Positions 10,871 to 23,847 of a stretch of DNA of 64,000 nucleotides are shown piece by piece. Position 1 is the first letter of the stretch; the number at the start of each line of letters is the position of its first letter. This DNA is from Liolophura sinensis (taxonomy: Eukaryota; Mollusca; Polyplacophora; Chitonida; Chitonidae). The stretch spans positions 597,001 through 661,000 of the forward strand of contig NC_088299.1 of assembly GCF_032854445.1 (NCBI RefSeq), in the 5' to 3' direction. The notes below the pieces were generated by a model. That model ran no database searches and was not told where the DNA came from. It was given only the letters and a program-made list of their open reading frames with translations. A program made the translations under genes and the position numbers.

Positions 10871-11688
10871 CGTTCAAACATATGCACACATGAAGCTTCT
10901 GGAGGCACGGGCTTGATGGAATTTGTCTGCAGAGAGGTTAAACGCGTGGTCTATTCTTATGTATGCGGTATGATCTAATAAATATTCCTTAGAATCATCC
11001 TTACTGAAGGCTTTAGACAATCGCGATGCCGTAAACATTAGTTTAACCACACACATATAAATGATCATTGTTACACAACGGGAATAGTCCTCACTCGCCA
11101 TATACATTTTTATATATATTATTTTTTGAAATTAATTATATATTAGATTTATGGATATGAGATTTTAATATTTCAACTGTATGCCAACTTCGTATAAATT
11201 ACATATCTAGTGTCATTTTGACACAACATGTATATCTATGTGAATATATATCTATAGACACATATTTGTTTCATTACATGTGGTATGTTCGTGACATGTA
11301 TTTAAATGTGGAAGTCTCCTTCACAGGTGACTTTTCATGTTTTTAGTCTTGACTTTATATTTGTGATATTTCTATTTAAAGGGATTAAGCACTATCTTTA
11401 TCACAACACACCGCCATGATGACCAAATATACAGTATTACAGTATATGCACTGTGGCATACAATTATCTAGTTGTATCAAGTTATTTCCATTGTTTTATG
11501 GAGGCATATACATTTTATTCACGTTAAATATTTTGTTGCACTTATATAATTACAGTGAGAATTAAATCTGTTGGTTTTTGTGTAATTTTGAATTCAGGGT
11601 TTTGTGTACATAAAATGTCGTCTTGGAGTCTGTAGTAAATGCTTTTTGCCCTTTGTATTGTTATATATTTGTGTGGAGATGCTAGGCC

Positions 11689-11694
11689 AATAAA
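11689..11694 (+). promoter_or_regulatory. Candidate polyadenylation signal
   Basis: AATAAA in ggccaataaagatcc, 1.4 kb downstream of the CIMIP1-like stop codon and followed by T-rich sequence (ggctcttttagtc). An alternative hexamer is at 10977-10982. Confidence 0.35.
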
Positions 11695-11734
11695 GATCCA
11701 TATCTGAGGCTCTTTTAGTCACAAGCTCATTATA

Positions 11735-11908
11735 ATAAAGCGCACGTCACACCGCTGCTACTGGCCGAAGAGGTTACTGGCTCGAATCCAGCTCAGGCTG
11801 ATTTTTCTCAAGCTTTAACTCAGGGAGATCGGCATGAACCCTAGACACCCCGTTTTCCCTCAGTCACAAACCTGACCCCCTAAAGGTCAAATAAATAAAT
11901 ACATGTAT
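11735..11908 (+). mobile_element. SINE-C copy (second tRNA-derived family)
   Basis: ggctcgaatccagctcaggc is a good B-box. It is followed by tctcaagctttaactcaggg, ccctcagtcacaaacctgac and the tail taaaggtcaaataaataaat. It shares the layout aaagcgc ... tggcc ... gaggtt ... tcgaatccag with 16645-16790, which supports a common family. It lies just beyond the distal AATAAA. Confidence 0.65.
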
Positions 11909-14028
11909 ATAAATTAGGTAAAATTTCAGTAGACATTTAAAACATTAAAACATTTAATTTTGAATATTTAACATATTAATACATACATATACAAGCATAG
12001 AGAGACAGATCTACCTTCAATCTGTAAAGAAAGATTGTGTTGCCAGATCATGGTCTTAATGATGGTGAAATAATTTGTTCAAGCGCAGTTGTCGGGGAGA
12101 CAATTGTCTGTTGAGATAGACTATAATGTTCAGGAAACTATATACTATACGCCATCTGTCATAAAAAGTCCAAGTTTTGGCATCACTAGAAATATTGCAA
12201 TGAAATGTATATACATGTATTTTGTTAATCTTAACGACAGAGGCAGTTTTGAACATGGCGCCATTTCAAAATGGATAATAACGACTGACAGGCAGATCGC
12301 CCAGGAGGGCAACAGACGTGTAGGGCTTAGACAAAGGACCATTAACATTTCATAGAAAGGTGAACTCGTCGGCCAACAGACCCGTGCAGACACAGAACCG
12401 AAACTCTCCTGACACCTGGCAACTGTCCGAGTCCTATATCATCACAAGATCACGCACAAACTAAACACCAACTAAACAGCGCACATGGGGAGGGGAACCA
12501 AATGGTCATATTAACAAGGCGATACAAAGCAATCACTGCCGTCCTCTTCAGTAACATATAAACATCCGTATAAGTGTGAATCGATCAGTGGAAACGCCTA
12601 ATGCTAAACCTATATTTGCATGCGTTATTTGGTGGCGTCTAGACTGTCGACACAAAGCCGGATTATCCTGCAGAGGATATTGACGTCTGGATATACGACA
12701 AGGATAAGGAATCGGGGTAATTTGTGTCTGTGTCACTTCAGACCAGAGATAAACCTGCATTTGGAAAATAGCAAAACGCTCGGCTAAGGGTGACGTCAGA
12801 GGTGGTCAGTGCAGACCTCGGCCATTGTCACGCTCAGCATCGGCACACTAAGAAGTGGATCAGGCAGAATCAATCACACCAGGTACACTTATTTGTGTAA
12901 GTCCTCGCCGTCCACTAGATTTGACTTGCCACCAAAGATAATTCCCTTCCTTTCCGTCGAGACGGCGTTTATGAGACAGACACGTCTTCCAGATCCGAAC
13001 AAGATTGAACTGGAGTCCGACAAAAGCCTACATTGTTCCCCAGGACGTATTTGCTGATCCCCTAACATCGATGAAGACCTCCAGCAAACCACATTTCTTT
13101 GATAAAACCTCATCTCCCCTTAAGGCATTTCCTTTCGTTCGTACATAGAAAGGCTGGGATTTAATGGCCAAGTTTGAAAACCAGACCCGGCACAGCATGC
13201 AGCTTTTGTACGACTGATGTCACCTTTTATAATCCAGACTTCTCTGTTACCCTTTCACACATTTTAAACTTAATTTACAAGAAAGTGTTAGGAAAGGTTA
13301 AGCTTACAAACAGCACCTTAGGTTCTCGTCGCTCAAATGTTACCATTAGTACTGTAAAGGGGTAGAATCACCATGGTTATTTTTAACCGTCCACAAGGAA
13401 TCTGTTTGGTCCCTAGGCTAAAGTGTTGAATGCGCTACCTGAAGCCATCTCTTCAAGTCAGACTAGGATGAACACTATTGGCGCCACGAGCAGAGTGATA
13501 ATGATATGGTTTTGAACATCATCTTTGATGCTTTCAAGTTGTTTCGTGTGTTTGTTTTAAGACGTTGGCGTTGAAATAGAATGGAATGCAGAGAAATGGT
13601 TGTAATAAGTGGGAATACATGAACCAGAATAAACATTAGACAAAGGACAGGAAGACTGTTGGTTCAAATCAGGTCGCAGCGTACCACAGCTCAGGAAATC
13701 ACCTATGCATTTTAACAATGTCTAAAGATAATTGAGGGATTATGAGTCTGTGTTTAATGTTGAACGTATCTTTCCGTTCAATGGTTGGTGCTTATCTACT
13801 CCACATAAACCGATACTTTTCAGTTGTCTATTCAGTTACTTGTAAAATCTCCCCTTCTTCAAATAAAGAGCGTTGTACAGTGCAGATTGCGACCAGGAAG
13901 AACTCTTTTTTTTCTGTCAAGCAAACATCGATGAACTCCTTATAGGGATGAAAAGCATAATAAAAAATTTGAACTACGAATTATACTGTACACATTTAAA
14001 TGTGTGCACAAAAACAGATATGAGTTTT
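11909..14028. other. No gene recognised
   Basis: Open frames of 60-88 codons occur on both strands (12056-12393, 12548-12760, 12809-13113, 13742-13945) and overlap antisense. None carries a recognisable domain. No repeat family was identified. The part from 12360 to 13100 is richer in G+C than its surroundings. Confidence 0.5.
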
Positions 14029-14212
14029 ACCAGTTTTCCTTGATTGTTGTAGGAGGACAGGATTACAAAAAAACATACCCTGTTTTGGACGAACATGCTG
14101 ATGTGCGGACGTGTGCACGTACCAGTTTTCCTTGCTTGCTGTAGGAGGAGAGGACTGCGAAAAAACATGCCCTGTTTTGGACGAAAATGCTGATGTGAGG
14201 ACGAGTGTGCGT
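14029..14212. repeat. Tandem duplication, period about 92 bp
   Basis: Two adjacent copies starting at 14029 and 14121. Both run accagttttccttg ... tgtaggaggas ... aaaaaacat.ccctgttttg then gacga.aatgctgatgt, with about ten differences. The open frames on both strands (13974-14314) are a consequence of this duplication. Confidence 0.85.
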
Positions 14213-16644
14213 ACGTCCGCCCATCATTCCCAACTTCCCCTTCCTTCCGGACGACAGACAACAAGTGCCAGAGGAGAGCTGGTTGAAACCGTTCGAGGTG
14301 ACCATTGTATTTGAAAGAAATTATCTACTTTACGTAAACGTTACCCTAAAGAAATATTGTCAGTCATGCTGATGAGTTTCCTGTAGCAGAGCATACACAT
14401 AGGACATTCAATGGCGAAAATCAGCTTATTTGGTATCGATTTGTAGATTTGCAGATTTTATATGTTTCTCAGAGAAAATCATTAGATTGATTACAAAGGG
14501 TTGATCATAGGATTGATTCGATCATGAATGCCTCATTCAACTCTGTCTTTGTTAGGCAAACACGCTAGCGGCTCTGATGTGGATCAGTTCTTGTTTTCGT
14601 GTTCCTTCTTGTTTCATAATCGCTGTCTTGGCTATTGCAGTCGAATCACGACACTGCCTGCTGCGACGAGCTAATTTTTACATCTCTCTTTGATTCATGC
14701 AACCTGATCTGTTTACCTGACTTCTACCAGGATATATGCTCTCCGTCTGATTTTTAATTGTTGTTAAGGTGTTTTCCGTTTATAGTTAGTCCTTGTACGT
14801 AGATTTATAATTAATAACATAAACACCCCACAAGACAATAGGAAAGCTTTGTCCTCTGGCAGACTACATGACGCCTTTCGGTTTAAATGTGAGACGTTTA
14901 ATAGCTTCCGTGGCGACTTATTTCTGTATTATCTCGCTCTCATTGGGCGAGGAAGATTGGTCACAATAAGAGATTGACTAAATTCAGACGGCCGTTGAAA
15001 CAGTCCTACGCTGGTCTAATACAATTTGTCTTTCATAGACAGACAGAGCAAGTCACTTGTTGGAAAGTTCGTCAGTAACGTGCCAAATGTAGGTGATGCT
15101 CTGATTTATTGGGCTCCAAAAACTGAGCACCATCGCACAAGTAAAAGTTTTAAATGAAATAAAGGGGCACAGTGAGAGCGTAAACCTCAGCAGCAGCTAA
15201 ATATACAAAATCCCACACAATATAAAGGGGAATACTCTACATTTGTGTCCACCTCCCTGTACTGAAGAATCTTTTTAAAATATCATGAATCCGGATCCAG
15301 AATACTACCAAAATAGACCAAGGCACACTGTCCACACAATGCCATCTAAATCCGTAAATAACTTTCCCCTAAAGTTAAAGACAGACCGACGTATAAATGC
15401 GGGCAAAACGATTACCCACTTGTCGGAGATAAATAACTGCTTCTAGGCCTATATGCAACGAGGTGACAAGTAAAACACAATGCAAGAGCAGAGCGTTTAT
15501 TTCCACAAGGAGAGAATGCAGTATGGTTTGGCATAAAGCTGTAGTCATTCATTCAAGACATATATAGCCTTTAGCCCCTATCACAGTATCGCAAAACTTC
15601 AAAAGAAATCAAGACAACGAAAGAATAAGAACAAAACATCTAAAAATTGTCTAGTTAAAGGACCACATATATAAGCCACAACACGTACACCGTCTAACCC
15701 ACTACGATATAAACAGGAAATAGACTATCACAACATGGCCAAGACGTCGACAATATAGACTACATCTATATTACAACATATACACCGTCCATCTAAACTG
15801 TGGCCGATAAATATTATCTTGACAGCGACAGTATAGGCAATATCCAGGCGGAGACAACATAGACAACATCGATAAGGCGAGAATATAGACAACATTCAGG
15901 CGAAATTAGACAGCATGTAGTAAGTGCTAATACAGAATTATCTATGTAGCAATATGTGCACTGCAACAGATAAACATCTAAACATCTCGACACCAACAAT
16001 GTACACAACATCTAGACTTTGTCTAGTGACATTAGTAGCATTGCAAAGGAGACAATAGAGTAAGTCATGGAACAAACAAATCAGAACCTTAAAAAGAAAC
16101 CATACAAACAGCTGAAAGTAGAGCCATTTATCTGTTAATGAAGACACACTCTGGTGTGACATGTCGATATAAATGCTCGTGACTGACAAGAAATTGGCGC
16201 GATACAAGGAACACATAAAACACCCAAGCTTATACATTAACCATACATAAGCTATATATTCATGTTTATTCTCACACACATTTCTGTCTAGACGCCGTCT
16301 ATCACCTCATTAATTCCACACAGGGAGCAGTGAAACGTACTTCCCCCCAGGCCAGACACTTGCAAAATACACGCCGTGCTGCAAGTTCTTGTGTTCGTAG
16401 TTTCACGGACTGTTTATTTGCGACATTTTTTCCGACTTATTACTTATTCAGCTCACAGTGTCCCGTCCTGCTGTGTCTACACACACCAGTACGTTTGTCT
16501 GTTAGCGATGTAAACACATGTCACATTTCGTGATGGGTACTATCATAATACTCCTACAACACACGTCAAGTTTTATCAGTCACACTTTTCCACCCTTTCC
16601 ATTCCTGTCTTTTCGAAATCAACCGACGCACTCGCTAGCTTAAG
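14213..16644. other. No gene; degenerate short-period repeat near 15640-16060
   Basis: Most of the stretch shows nothing recognisable. From about 15640 to 16060 the phrase tagacaacat and variants (tagactacat, tagacaacattcaggcg, acacaacatctagac) recurs irregularly, like a worn minisatellite. The 113-codon minus-strand frame at 15938-16279 overlaps it and is cysteine/leucine-rich without a known motif. Confidence 0.45.
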
Positions 16645-16790
16645 ACAGTTAAAGCGCCGGCTCGTTGTTTCTCATGGCCAGCGAGGTTGCGTGTTCGAAT
16701 CCAGTTTTCGCTCACTCGGCTTAAGTCAACAGGTTTATTATTTACCTGGGGAAGGGGGGTAGTTTACCTAGAACGTTGCCAAATAAACTA
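16645..16790 (+). mobile_element. SINE-C copy
   Basis: aaagcgccggctcgttgttt, catggccagcgaggttgcgt and a B-box gttcgaatccag, then gctcactcggcttaag and an A-rich end at aaataaac. Same arrangement as 11735-11908, but diverged in the 3' half. Confidence 0.6.
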
Positions 16791-17934
16791 GACCGGCAAT
16801 CAGCATTAACGGGTTAGTTAGTGTTACTATCTACATACTGCTAGCAAACATGAGAACTGCTAATAAACATTTCTGTTTACCCCTTCATGGTTCTTTACAG
16901 TGTAACGCGCAAAAAGATAATTCTGCACTGTCTGGTTATAGAATACCAGACCTCAAGGAAACCCAGTTAGTTGTCTTATAAATCAAGTTGGATGAATCTT
17001 TTTCATGTTTTCATCTAGGAATGAGTCATGTATGCAGCGTGTCATTTCCTTCAAAACAACGGCGATTAATATACACAGTAGCTCAAAAATGTTAGGACAT
17101 ATTAATATACAGAAACGTTTGGTAATGTCTAATACCAGTACACGAACCATTTATCGATACTTTTAAGTAATATTGAACTCTTTTAGCCAATGATGTTTTT
17201 CATCTGACATCAGTTTTTATTAAAACAAAAATGTACTTGTTTTTGTATAGTGCCACAGGGTTATGAAATGTTAACAGTAACAGAGGTACCAGTAGCTTTA
17301 CAATCTGTTGAGCTTAAAGCAAAGACATAGACTGTGCAAAATTGGCTAGTGGTGGCAGTGGTGTAAAGAGCACGTAGTACGGAGTATGTGTATAATGAGT
17401 CAATACTGACAAACTAGACCAGTTCATAAAGCAGGACATCTGCCTTCCCATGTACACATGTCACTTATGACATTTATGCCATCAGGTAACAAACACAAAT
17501 TAATCAAAACATGCCCTAAACCCGTTTTTTAGCGTATGGGAGGATTACGCAAGTTAAAATTTTCTGTTGGCAGATATCTACCGTCGTGACAAATTGTGTT
17601 GCTTCACCCAGTTTCAGCTAGGTTGAAGTTAGTGCACTGTGGCAGCGATCAGAGCTTGCAAACACACACCTATGACTCTTTCTGGAAGACTTACATAAGT
17701 ATTATTGACCTGTAGTGGTACGCACAGCGATAAGCTGGACAAAATCAAAGCACATCAATCAAGAAAACACGCAACACCTGTAAGTGTTTTTCCGACCTTT
17801 GGCCAAAACGAGTCAAATGTTACAAAATTCGAATATTATTTAATTAGGCGCAGAGTAGCCAATGTTTATCCCACGAAAGCTGGAAGGCCTTAGACACGCA
17901 TTGGACGTCTGGTGCCTTCCACGGCCTTAAACTC
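16791..17934. other. No gene recognised
   Basis: AT-rich. One short open frame (17705-17893) has no motif. No repeats were noted. Confidence 0.5.
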
Positions 17935-17942
17935 ATATATAT

Positions 17943-18000
<58 letters not shown>
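17935..18000. repeat. (AT)n microsatellite
   Basis: About 66 bp of alternating AT with one slip (ataatatata). The tyrosine/isoleucine alternation in frames across it is an artefact. Confidence 0.97.
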
Positions 18001-18002
<2 letters not shown>

Positions 18003-20002
18003 AGACAACCTTGGTAGGATCGCCACGCGCAGACAAAAAGAGAAAACTTCCCCTTGGACAGAGAAGACGAAGACAGAAAAGTCAATAAATATTGGCCCAG
18101 ACACAGACAGAGATATTGGTAGAGGAACTGATCTGGACTGTGGCGAAAGCTGATGTAGAGCTAATGACCTGATGTCCTGGGGCAATACATTGGCCGAGCT
18201 TGGATTTCCACCACAAAACCCGACATCGTGATTGGCTCGTTTAGGGACATATTATTAACGACTTTTTATATATCTCTAAAATCATTAAATCGTCTCCTCG
18301 TTACGTATTAACGTGCCAGACTTATGCTCACGAAAGATCCTTGACGTTGGCAGCTTGTCTAGGCAAGCCGCTTGTCGGATTTTCTGGCTCCTGGTAGAAA
18401 ATCGTTATTGTTGGCTGGTGATGTAGGCCTTCTTCTACGGGTCATCTCACGAGGTAACATGTAAAGGGCATGACATCAACCCTGACGTTCGTCTCTAATG
18501 ACCATCCGTCTTCAACCCCGTTGTACCCAATTTTGACCACGTTTCTGTCGTTATTATCCTTGATGCTGGGGAGATCATTTTAAACAAAATTGTGCCTAGT
18601 GTTTAGAATGTTCATACAACATTCTATAACGTAATACTTAGAATATTCTTTGCTTCTTTCTGTCAACACTGTGAACTGCTGACTAATTCGCTTTGCAAAA
18701 TCTCTTAATTCACACAGTTTCTGGTAACTATTGTTGAACATTGTCTTCGAAATCGGTCTTGAGATTGTTGAACTGGAAGATCTAATTATTTGTCTGTATG
18801 TAGTAATCCACGAAATAGTCAGGTGGTTTCATGAAATTGCAGTTTCTGAATAATGTTAGTATAACATCCATTTATGTAAACCATCAAAATTCAAGATGGA
18901 CATCAGTGACAAAATATTTTTTTTTCGAAACTTAAGAGTCATAAGGAAACCTAAGGCGGTTGCCTGATTTGTGATTTTTAGGAAGTTGAATCTACTTTGG
19001 GCAGTATAATAGTGCTAATACATTTTTATAGATCGTAATACTGTTGTTACCGCAAGAAATGACAAAAATTCAACAAACATCCGTTAAAACTGTAGCATTC
19101 TCATCCCTGCATATTCAGTGGAGGTATAAATGACTATCTTAGCAAAGTTCTTCAACTTACTTTCCGTAGGTCAAGAGGCTTGACTTACACGCACAATTTT
19201 ATGACTAATATGCAGTTTAATGTAAATACAGATTTGAAAATGGTCAAGAGGCACACGTATGGGTGACAACGATCAAAAGCAAATATCCCACGAGTTGACT
19301 TCTAACAGATTCGCAGCAAAAATGTAGTCAGACTAACAGACAAACAGACTCGATCAGGGCCATGACAAGAAAAAAGGAAAGAAAACTCAGATGGTGTTGA
19401 AGTTTAACAATGTGTCATTAGAAAAAATGCGTTATGTAAACTAAGAGTACAGGTGAAGAGAAGTATAAATTATGAGCATATTACCGTATATGTTGTATTG
19501 TGAATGTTAGCAGGCCTTACACATAATCTGTTTTAATCTGGTCTGGCAGTGGAACTGTAGGCATGGTGACCACCTACTGTTTTAATCCATCTCAACGCTG
19601 CATATCAGGACCAGTCATGTACGTTACTGTTAGAATTGTATATCTGTAAACCTTGTTAAAACTTGTTTGTTTACTATGCAGTATGTTTTTGTATAAAAAA
19701 AAATGTACTGTAACTTTGTACCACAGATACAACTGTGCCATAGCTGAAGTTACACCAGCTAGTGTGAATCTGTCCAGTTTATATGTGCATGTTTTGCTAT
19801 CGTTCATAAAGTGTTCAGTACATAAGTAAATCCTGCCTTGAGTGTTCCCTGATTACAAATTGTGACCGGCATCACAATATATATTATTCAACTCCACTTA
19901 AAGTTTGCATGCTACAGGGGCAGTTAATGTCCAGATTACGCTTTATATCGGACTGACAAAACTTAAGATGAATACTAGCAAACAAAATCCCTCTTAGCCA
20001 TA
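18001..20002. other. No gene recognised
   Basis: No credible coding island. The minus-strand frame at 19592-19807 is isolated and motif-free. A T-run and an A-run near 18910 and 19690 are the only low-complexity features. Confidence 0.5.
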
Positions 20003-20130
20003 ATATTTATTTCATTGCTGTTCACGCCGTAGTCAAAAATATTTTACTTATATGACGTTGGCCAGCATTATGATGGAAGGAAACCGGGCAGAACCCGGGG
20101 GGGAAACCTATGACCATCCGCAGGTTCTTT
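20003..20130 (-). mobile_element. SINE-A copy, minus strand, 5'-truncated
   Basis: Contains ttcacgccgtagtcaaaaat, tgacgttggccagcattatg, gaaaccgggcagaacccggg and atgaccatccgcaggtt in plus orientation. It breaks off at 20130, before the B-box. Confidence 0.85.
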
Positions 20131-21160
20131 AGCTAAACTACATTATTTTCTTTTTGATTCAACTGTAGAGTTTACTTGTCTCGTTGTCAATGCAGGTTAT
20201 AGGGTCTACCGAGCCTTTCCTATCTGAATGTGTTCTGAATGACACAATTACCCCGAAATTTACACTTGAAAAGCCTTATGAGCTATGCAGTTCAATATTT
20301 ATTTTTAGAATTGTATTCACAAAATTGTGATTAAATTTTAAACTTAATGACATTTGCAGTTTTTTTTACTGTCAGCCTTGCCCTTATGCATAACCTTCGT
20401 TTTGGGGATCAAACCGATTGTATCATCGTTTAATATGGGGGTTATAGAAAAATACGAGAGGAGCCCCGACAGTGTGATAGCTGGTAACCGGGTAAAACAC
20501 GGCCCTTGTCAATTTACCTCAGTTAGGGTTTTATTCTAACCGCATGTAAACGCTTAAATATTAGCAACTTACGCACCGCCTATAGCGCTATGACTTAATT
20601 AGAATTAGGTAAAAAGTGATGTAAATTGCAACACTGTTCTAGATTACTGAAAATGCTGTGAACACATTAAAACAATGTGATACATTTCTTTTTCCTTGTT
20701 AGTAGTTTTTAATGGACATAACATCTCTATGGCTTGCTAACAACCCATTAGGAGCAGTTCAACTCATCTCACCACCAATATGTGATCTTGGTCCAACGCC
20801 CTTTTTCTAACTGAATAAAGTGAATCATGTATTTCAGGAGACAGACAAACTTCCAAACTAACCAAACTAACATTTAACAACCGGTATTAACACTCTTATT
20901 ATTCCGAAGACACAAGTTTTGGCATTGATGTCGGCCATCATGAATGTTGTTTTAAAACTCCAGAGGGCTCCTAGGTTAACCTTAATTAATAGTCCTTAAG
21001 GGAACCAAGCAGAATATGGTGTTTTTATCCGTCAAGTCACGGTAATCTTGAAACATGACAATAAGCCACATGACTGTAATTGGCGGCTGGTATACGATTG
21101 TCTGTTTTGACCCTTAGTTTTGAAAGCTAGCATAGGTTAGTAATCAGTTGTTTTAAAATA
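20131..21160. other. No gene recognised
   Basis: Nothing recognised. The frame at 20354-20539 begins with a hydrophobic run but has no family signature and no splice or promoter context. Confidence 0.5.
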
Positions 21161-21428
21161 GGAGGACTCCGTGGCCCAGGTAATTAGCACGCCAGTGCGG
21201 CGCAAGCACCCATGATCCTCTCACCAATGTACTTGCTGTGAGTAAAAGCCCAGCTCATGTCGACTTCCTCTCCAGCCGTACCCGGGAAGATCTGGCAGCA
21301 ACCTGCGGATGGTCGTGGGTTTCCTCTGGGTTCTGTCCGGTTTCCTCCCACCACAATACTGACCAACGTTGTATAGGTGAAATATTCTTAACTGAGTACG
21401 GCGTAAAAACAATCAAATAAATAAATAC
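21161..21428 (+). mobile_element. Near full-length SINE-A copy
   Basis: Head ggaggactccgtggcccagg, then taattagcacgccagtgcgg; B-box region ctgtgagtaaaagcccag; body cctgcggatggtcgtgggtt; end gtacggcgtaaaaacaatca then AATA repeats. Every open frame over it (21184-21476) is a shadow of the repeat. Confidence 0.9.
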
Positions 21429-22465
21429 ATCTAATTTAATTGTTTTAAAATAGCACTCATAGAGCGGTATGATCACAAAACTCTGAAGTATTACACAGTT
21501 ATTTGTTAGAAATATTTATCTATTAGTTTGGAGTTTGATTCGGCTATATTTGAGCTTTAACCAACTATATTTCTAACCACGTTTTTGTATTCATTCACCG
21601 ACTGATTTCATTGGGTAGTGTTTAACCTCATTCATAATTTCACATATACGACAGTAACCAGTTGCTCATGTAGAGAAAACCACGGATTGTCCGCGGTATT
21701 CAAACGGCCTTTCACTTACGGCATAAATTTTCATCCATGATACTGACGCAAGAGAAGTCATCTCCAACGAACTTCATGTCAAGACTCCCTAGACGGCCCT
21801 ACAAGGGCTGCTGCCCGTTTAGGAAGGCACCAACAACAACATAAGGGTACTGGAATTTCAAAAATGCAAAGCTGGATACTGGTATTGAATTCACACCCCC
21901 GTCTGTCCATATAACACGAGCGTCTCAACGGTGAGGCCATGTCCTTACTTTTCTTCCAACTGTCAAAATATGTCATCATTTTAGCATTACTTAAAGCATA
22001 ATTAAAGACAAATTAAAATTCATCGTAAAACAGGCAAAACAGAGTAGTGATTTTAATCCGTTGCTATTCACTTTCTCTTTTAATAACTTTCCATTTTTGA
22101 ACAGATCCTAATCTGTCAATTAAGATTTTAAATGGAAGTAAGTATTCCTCGTTTTCTAAGCTTACGAGCACGAATTAGTATATGGACTTCGTTGTTATAG
22201 ACCCTTACAGTGGTTTAGTGTTGTCTCTGTGTACTCTCTAACAAAGCTCTGTTGAGGAAGTCATCGTCTGTATGTAAGGGAGGTGCATGTTAACAGTGAC
22301 GATTATCTTTAATAAGTGTTGATCAGATCTTGAAACTGAATTCTAAATGAGAACTCTATATTCAAATAACATGTACGGTGAGATATTTTTTCACACAAGT
22401 ATTGGTCAGTTGTAGATGTGCATACCATATGACTTCAGTCAGGCACACCCAAACTGATAGAAGGT
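21429..22465. other. No gene recognised
   Basis: No coding island, repeat or RNA gene recognised. The minus-strand frame at 21779-21979 is isolated. Confidence 0.5.
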
Positions 22466-22620
22466 CGGTCGTGGGAAGGTCTGATATGTGGCAACCTGCG
22501 GATGGTTGTGGGTTTCTCCCGGACTCTGCCAGATTTCCACCCAAAATAATGATGGCCGCCATCGTATGAGTGAAATACTTGAGAACAGCGTAAAACACGG
22601 GTGAAATAAACAAATAAATT
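22466..22620 (+). mobile_element. SINE-A copy, 5'-truncated
   Basis: ggtcgtgggaaggtctg, caacctgcggatggttgtgg, atgatggccgccatcgtatg and a decayed tail (gtgaaataaacaaataaatt). Confidence 0.8.
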
Positions 22621-23597
22621 GAACTGAAAGACATTTTACCGACTTGAGTGTACAGACTGTCGATTGGACTACATCGTCGTCTATGAATTCCGGAGCACTC
22701 TAGTCACAAGTTATTACTACAAACACGAGCGGTTTAAGGTTGTTCCATCAAACATCTTTACTCTTATGTTTTTGAATTTTTACTATGTATGAGTAGATTT
22801 CTCTTGTAAGTAGATATGGACAGAGTTTAGCCTAATTAGCCCAGCAGAGGGGATCTACACGTACCTGTACCATATTAAATAAACTCAGTTTTGATTTATA
22901 AACAGTTGCAATCAGAGCACAACTGAGATATATTTTATAGATATAGACATATAGATATGGACATATTTTTGATTAACGACAACTTATAATACAGCATTAT
23001 GCTCTATTTGGATATTTATTAAACTTACGCGCCTGTAACATCCCTTGCGCCCTCCCGGCTTCTTAGAAAACTGTTGAGTGCTTCTTTTTACATGACTCCA
23101 CTTCTAACTGCTTATATTATACTTTCTTTGCCTTTGGGGTGGTATGTGTTGACCTGGGACATGCATTATGGTCGAGGATTGGTATACGAATACCTGCCAC
23201 GACGCCCAGATAACGTACTCTGTCATATGGGTAAAGTCAAATTTTGTTTCTCCCGCTGGACATTTGTCATGTACAAGTTAACTGACAGCAAAAGAATTTG
23301 TGCATATATAGAAGCGAATATGAACAGTACAACAAGCAGAACTTATATATGTAAAATCTTCCACGGAAGATGCTTTTGTTTTATGGAATAAAGCCCTTAC
23401 TTCATTCATTAATAAACCAGCAGATTAGGTTCGATATTTAAGGTAATTTTAGGCAAAACAATGTATATAAAATAGTAAATATGTTGAATGAAGCAATGTT
23501 TACGTATTATTAATTTTCGTTCTCTTACTCCTGAAGTCCATGCTAAACCGGATTTGTTTAAAATATGACATTAAAACCATCTCGTGTTTTTTTTCAG
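22621..23597. other. Mostly empty; one 105-codon open frame
   Basis: 23074-23391 (+) is open for 105 codons with a hydrophobic start (LLTAYIILSLPLGWYVL) and five cysteines later. It could pass for a signal-anchor peptide, but no family is recognised and no splice or promoter context supports it. The last bases before 23598 form a strong acceptor (gtgttttttttcag). Confidence 0.3.
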
Positions 23598-23847
23598 TGC
23601 AGCTTTATTGAAACCATCCATGCTGTGCGATCTATGTAGCGGACCCATAGCGTCCACATCCCTGAGCACTAATCAAACAGGCGCTCCCAGACTCGTACAA
23701 AGTCCCCCGCCAAATGTACCGAGTCAAAGTGATTTCAGCCGGCTAAATAACATTATCTGCTGGAAACATTGGAGAACAGGAAAAGCCATCTCTCCCCAGA
23801 CTTCAAAGGAACCGCTTAATTTGCTTGATCCGATGCTGGAAGTTTAG
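23598..23847 (+). CDS. Candidate terminal exon, family unknown
   Basis: Begins after an excellent acceptor (cgtgttttttttcag) and stays open for about 82 codons to TAG at 23845-23847. The translation has a CxxC pair early (MLCDLCSGP), a proline/serine stretch (RLVQSPPPNVPSQSDFSRL), then NNIICWKHWRTGKAIS and the C-terminus LLDPMLEV. Codon composition is balanced and G+C is higher than in the AT-rich flanks. I do not recognise the protein. The final LEV could suit a class of PDZ ligand, which is speculation. The next upstream exon was not identified. It could also be chance openness beside a T-run. Confidence 0.35.

Larger units (their letters stand above)
10287..11694 (+). other. Likely 3' UTR and downstream flank of the CIMIP1-like gene
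   Basis: No coding sequence follows the stop. AT-rich sequence runs to two AATAAA hexamers, at 10977-10982 and 11689-11694. Which is used cannot be decided by reading. The nearer one would give a 3' UTR of about 0.7 kb. A tRNA-like segment at 10747 hints that part of the flank is an old SINE. Confidence 0.4.

Noticed and set aside
13640-13700. B-box-like ttggttcaaatcaggtcg
   Set aside because: No A-box at the proper distance and no SINE body.
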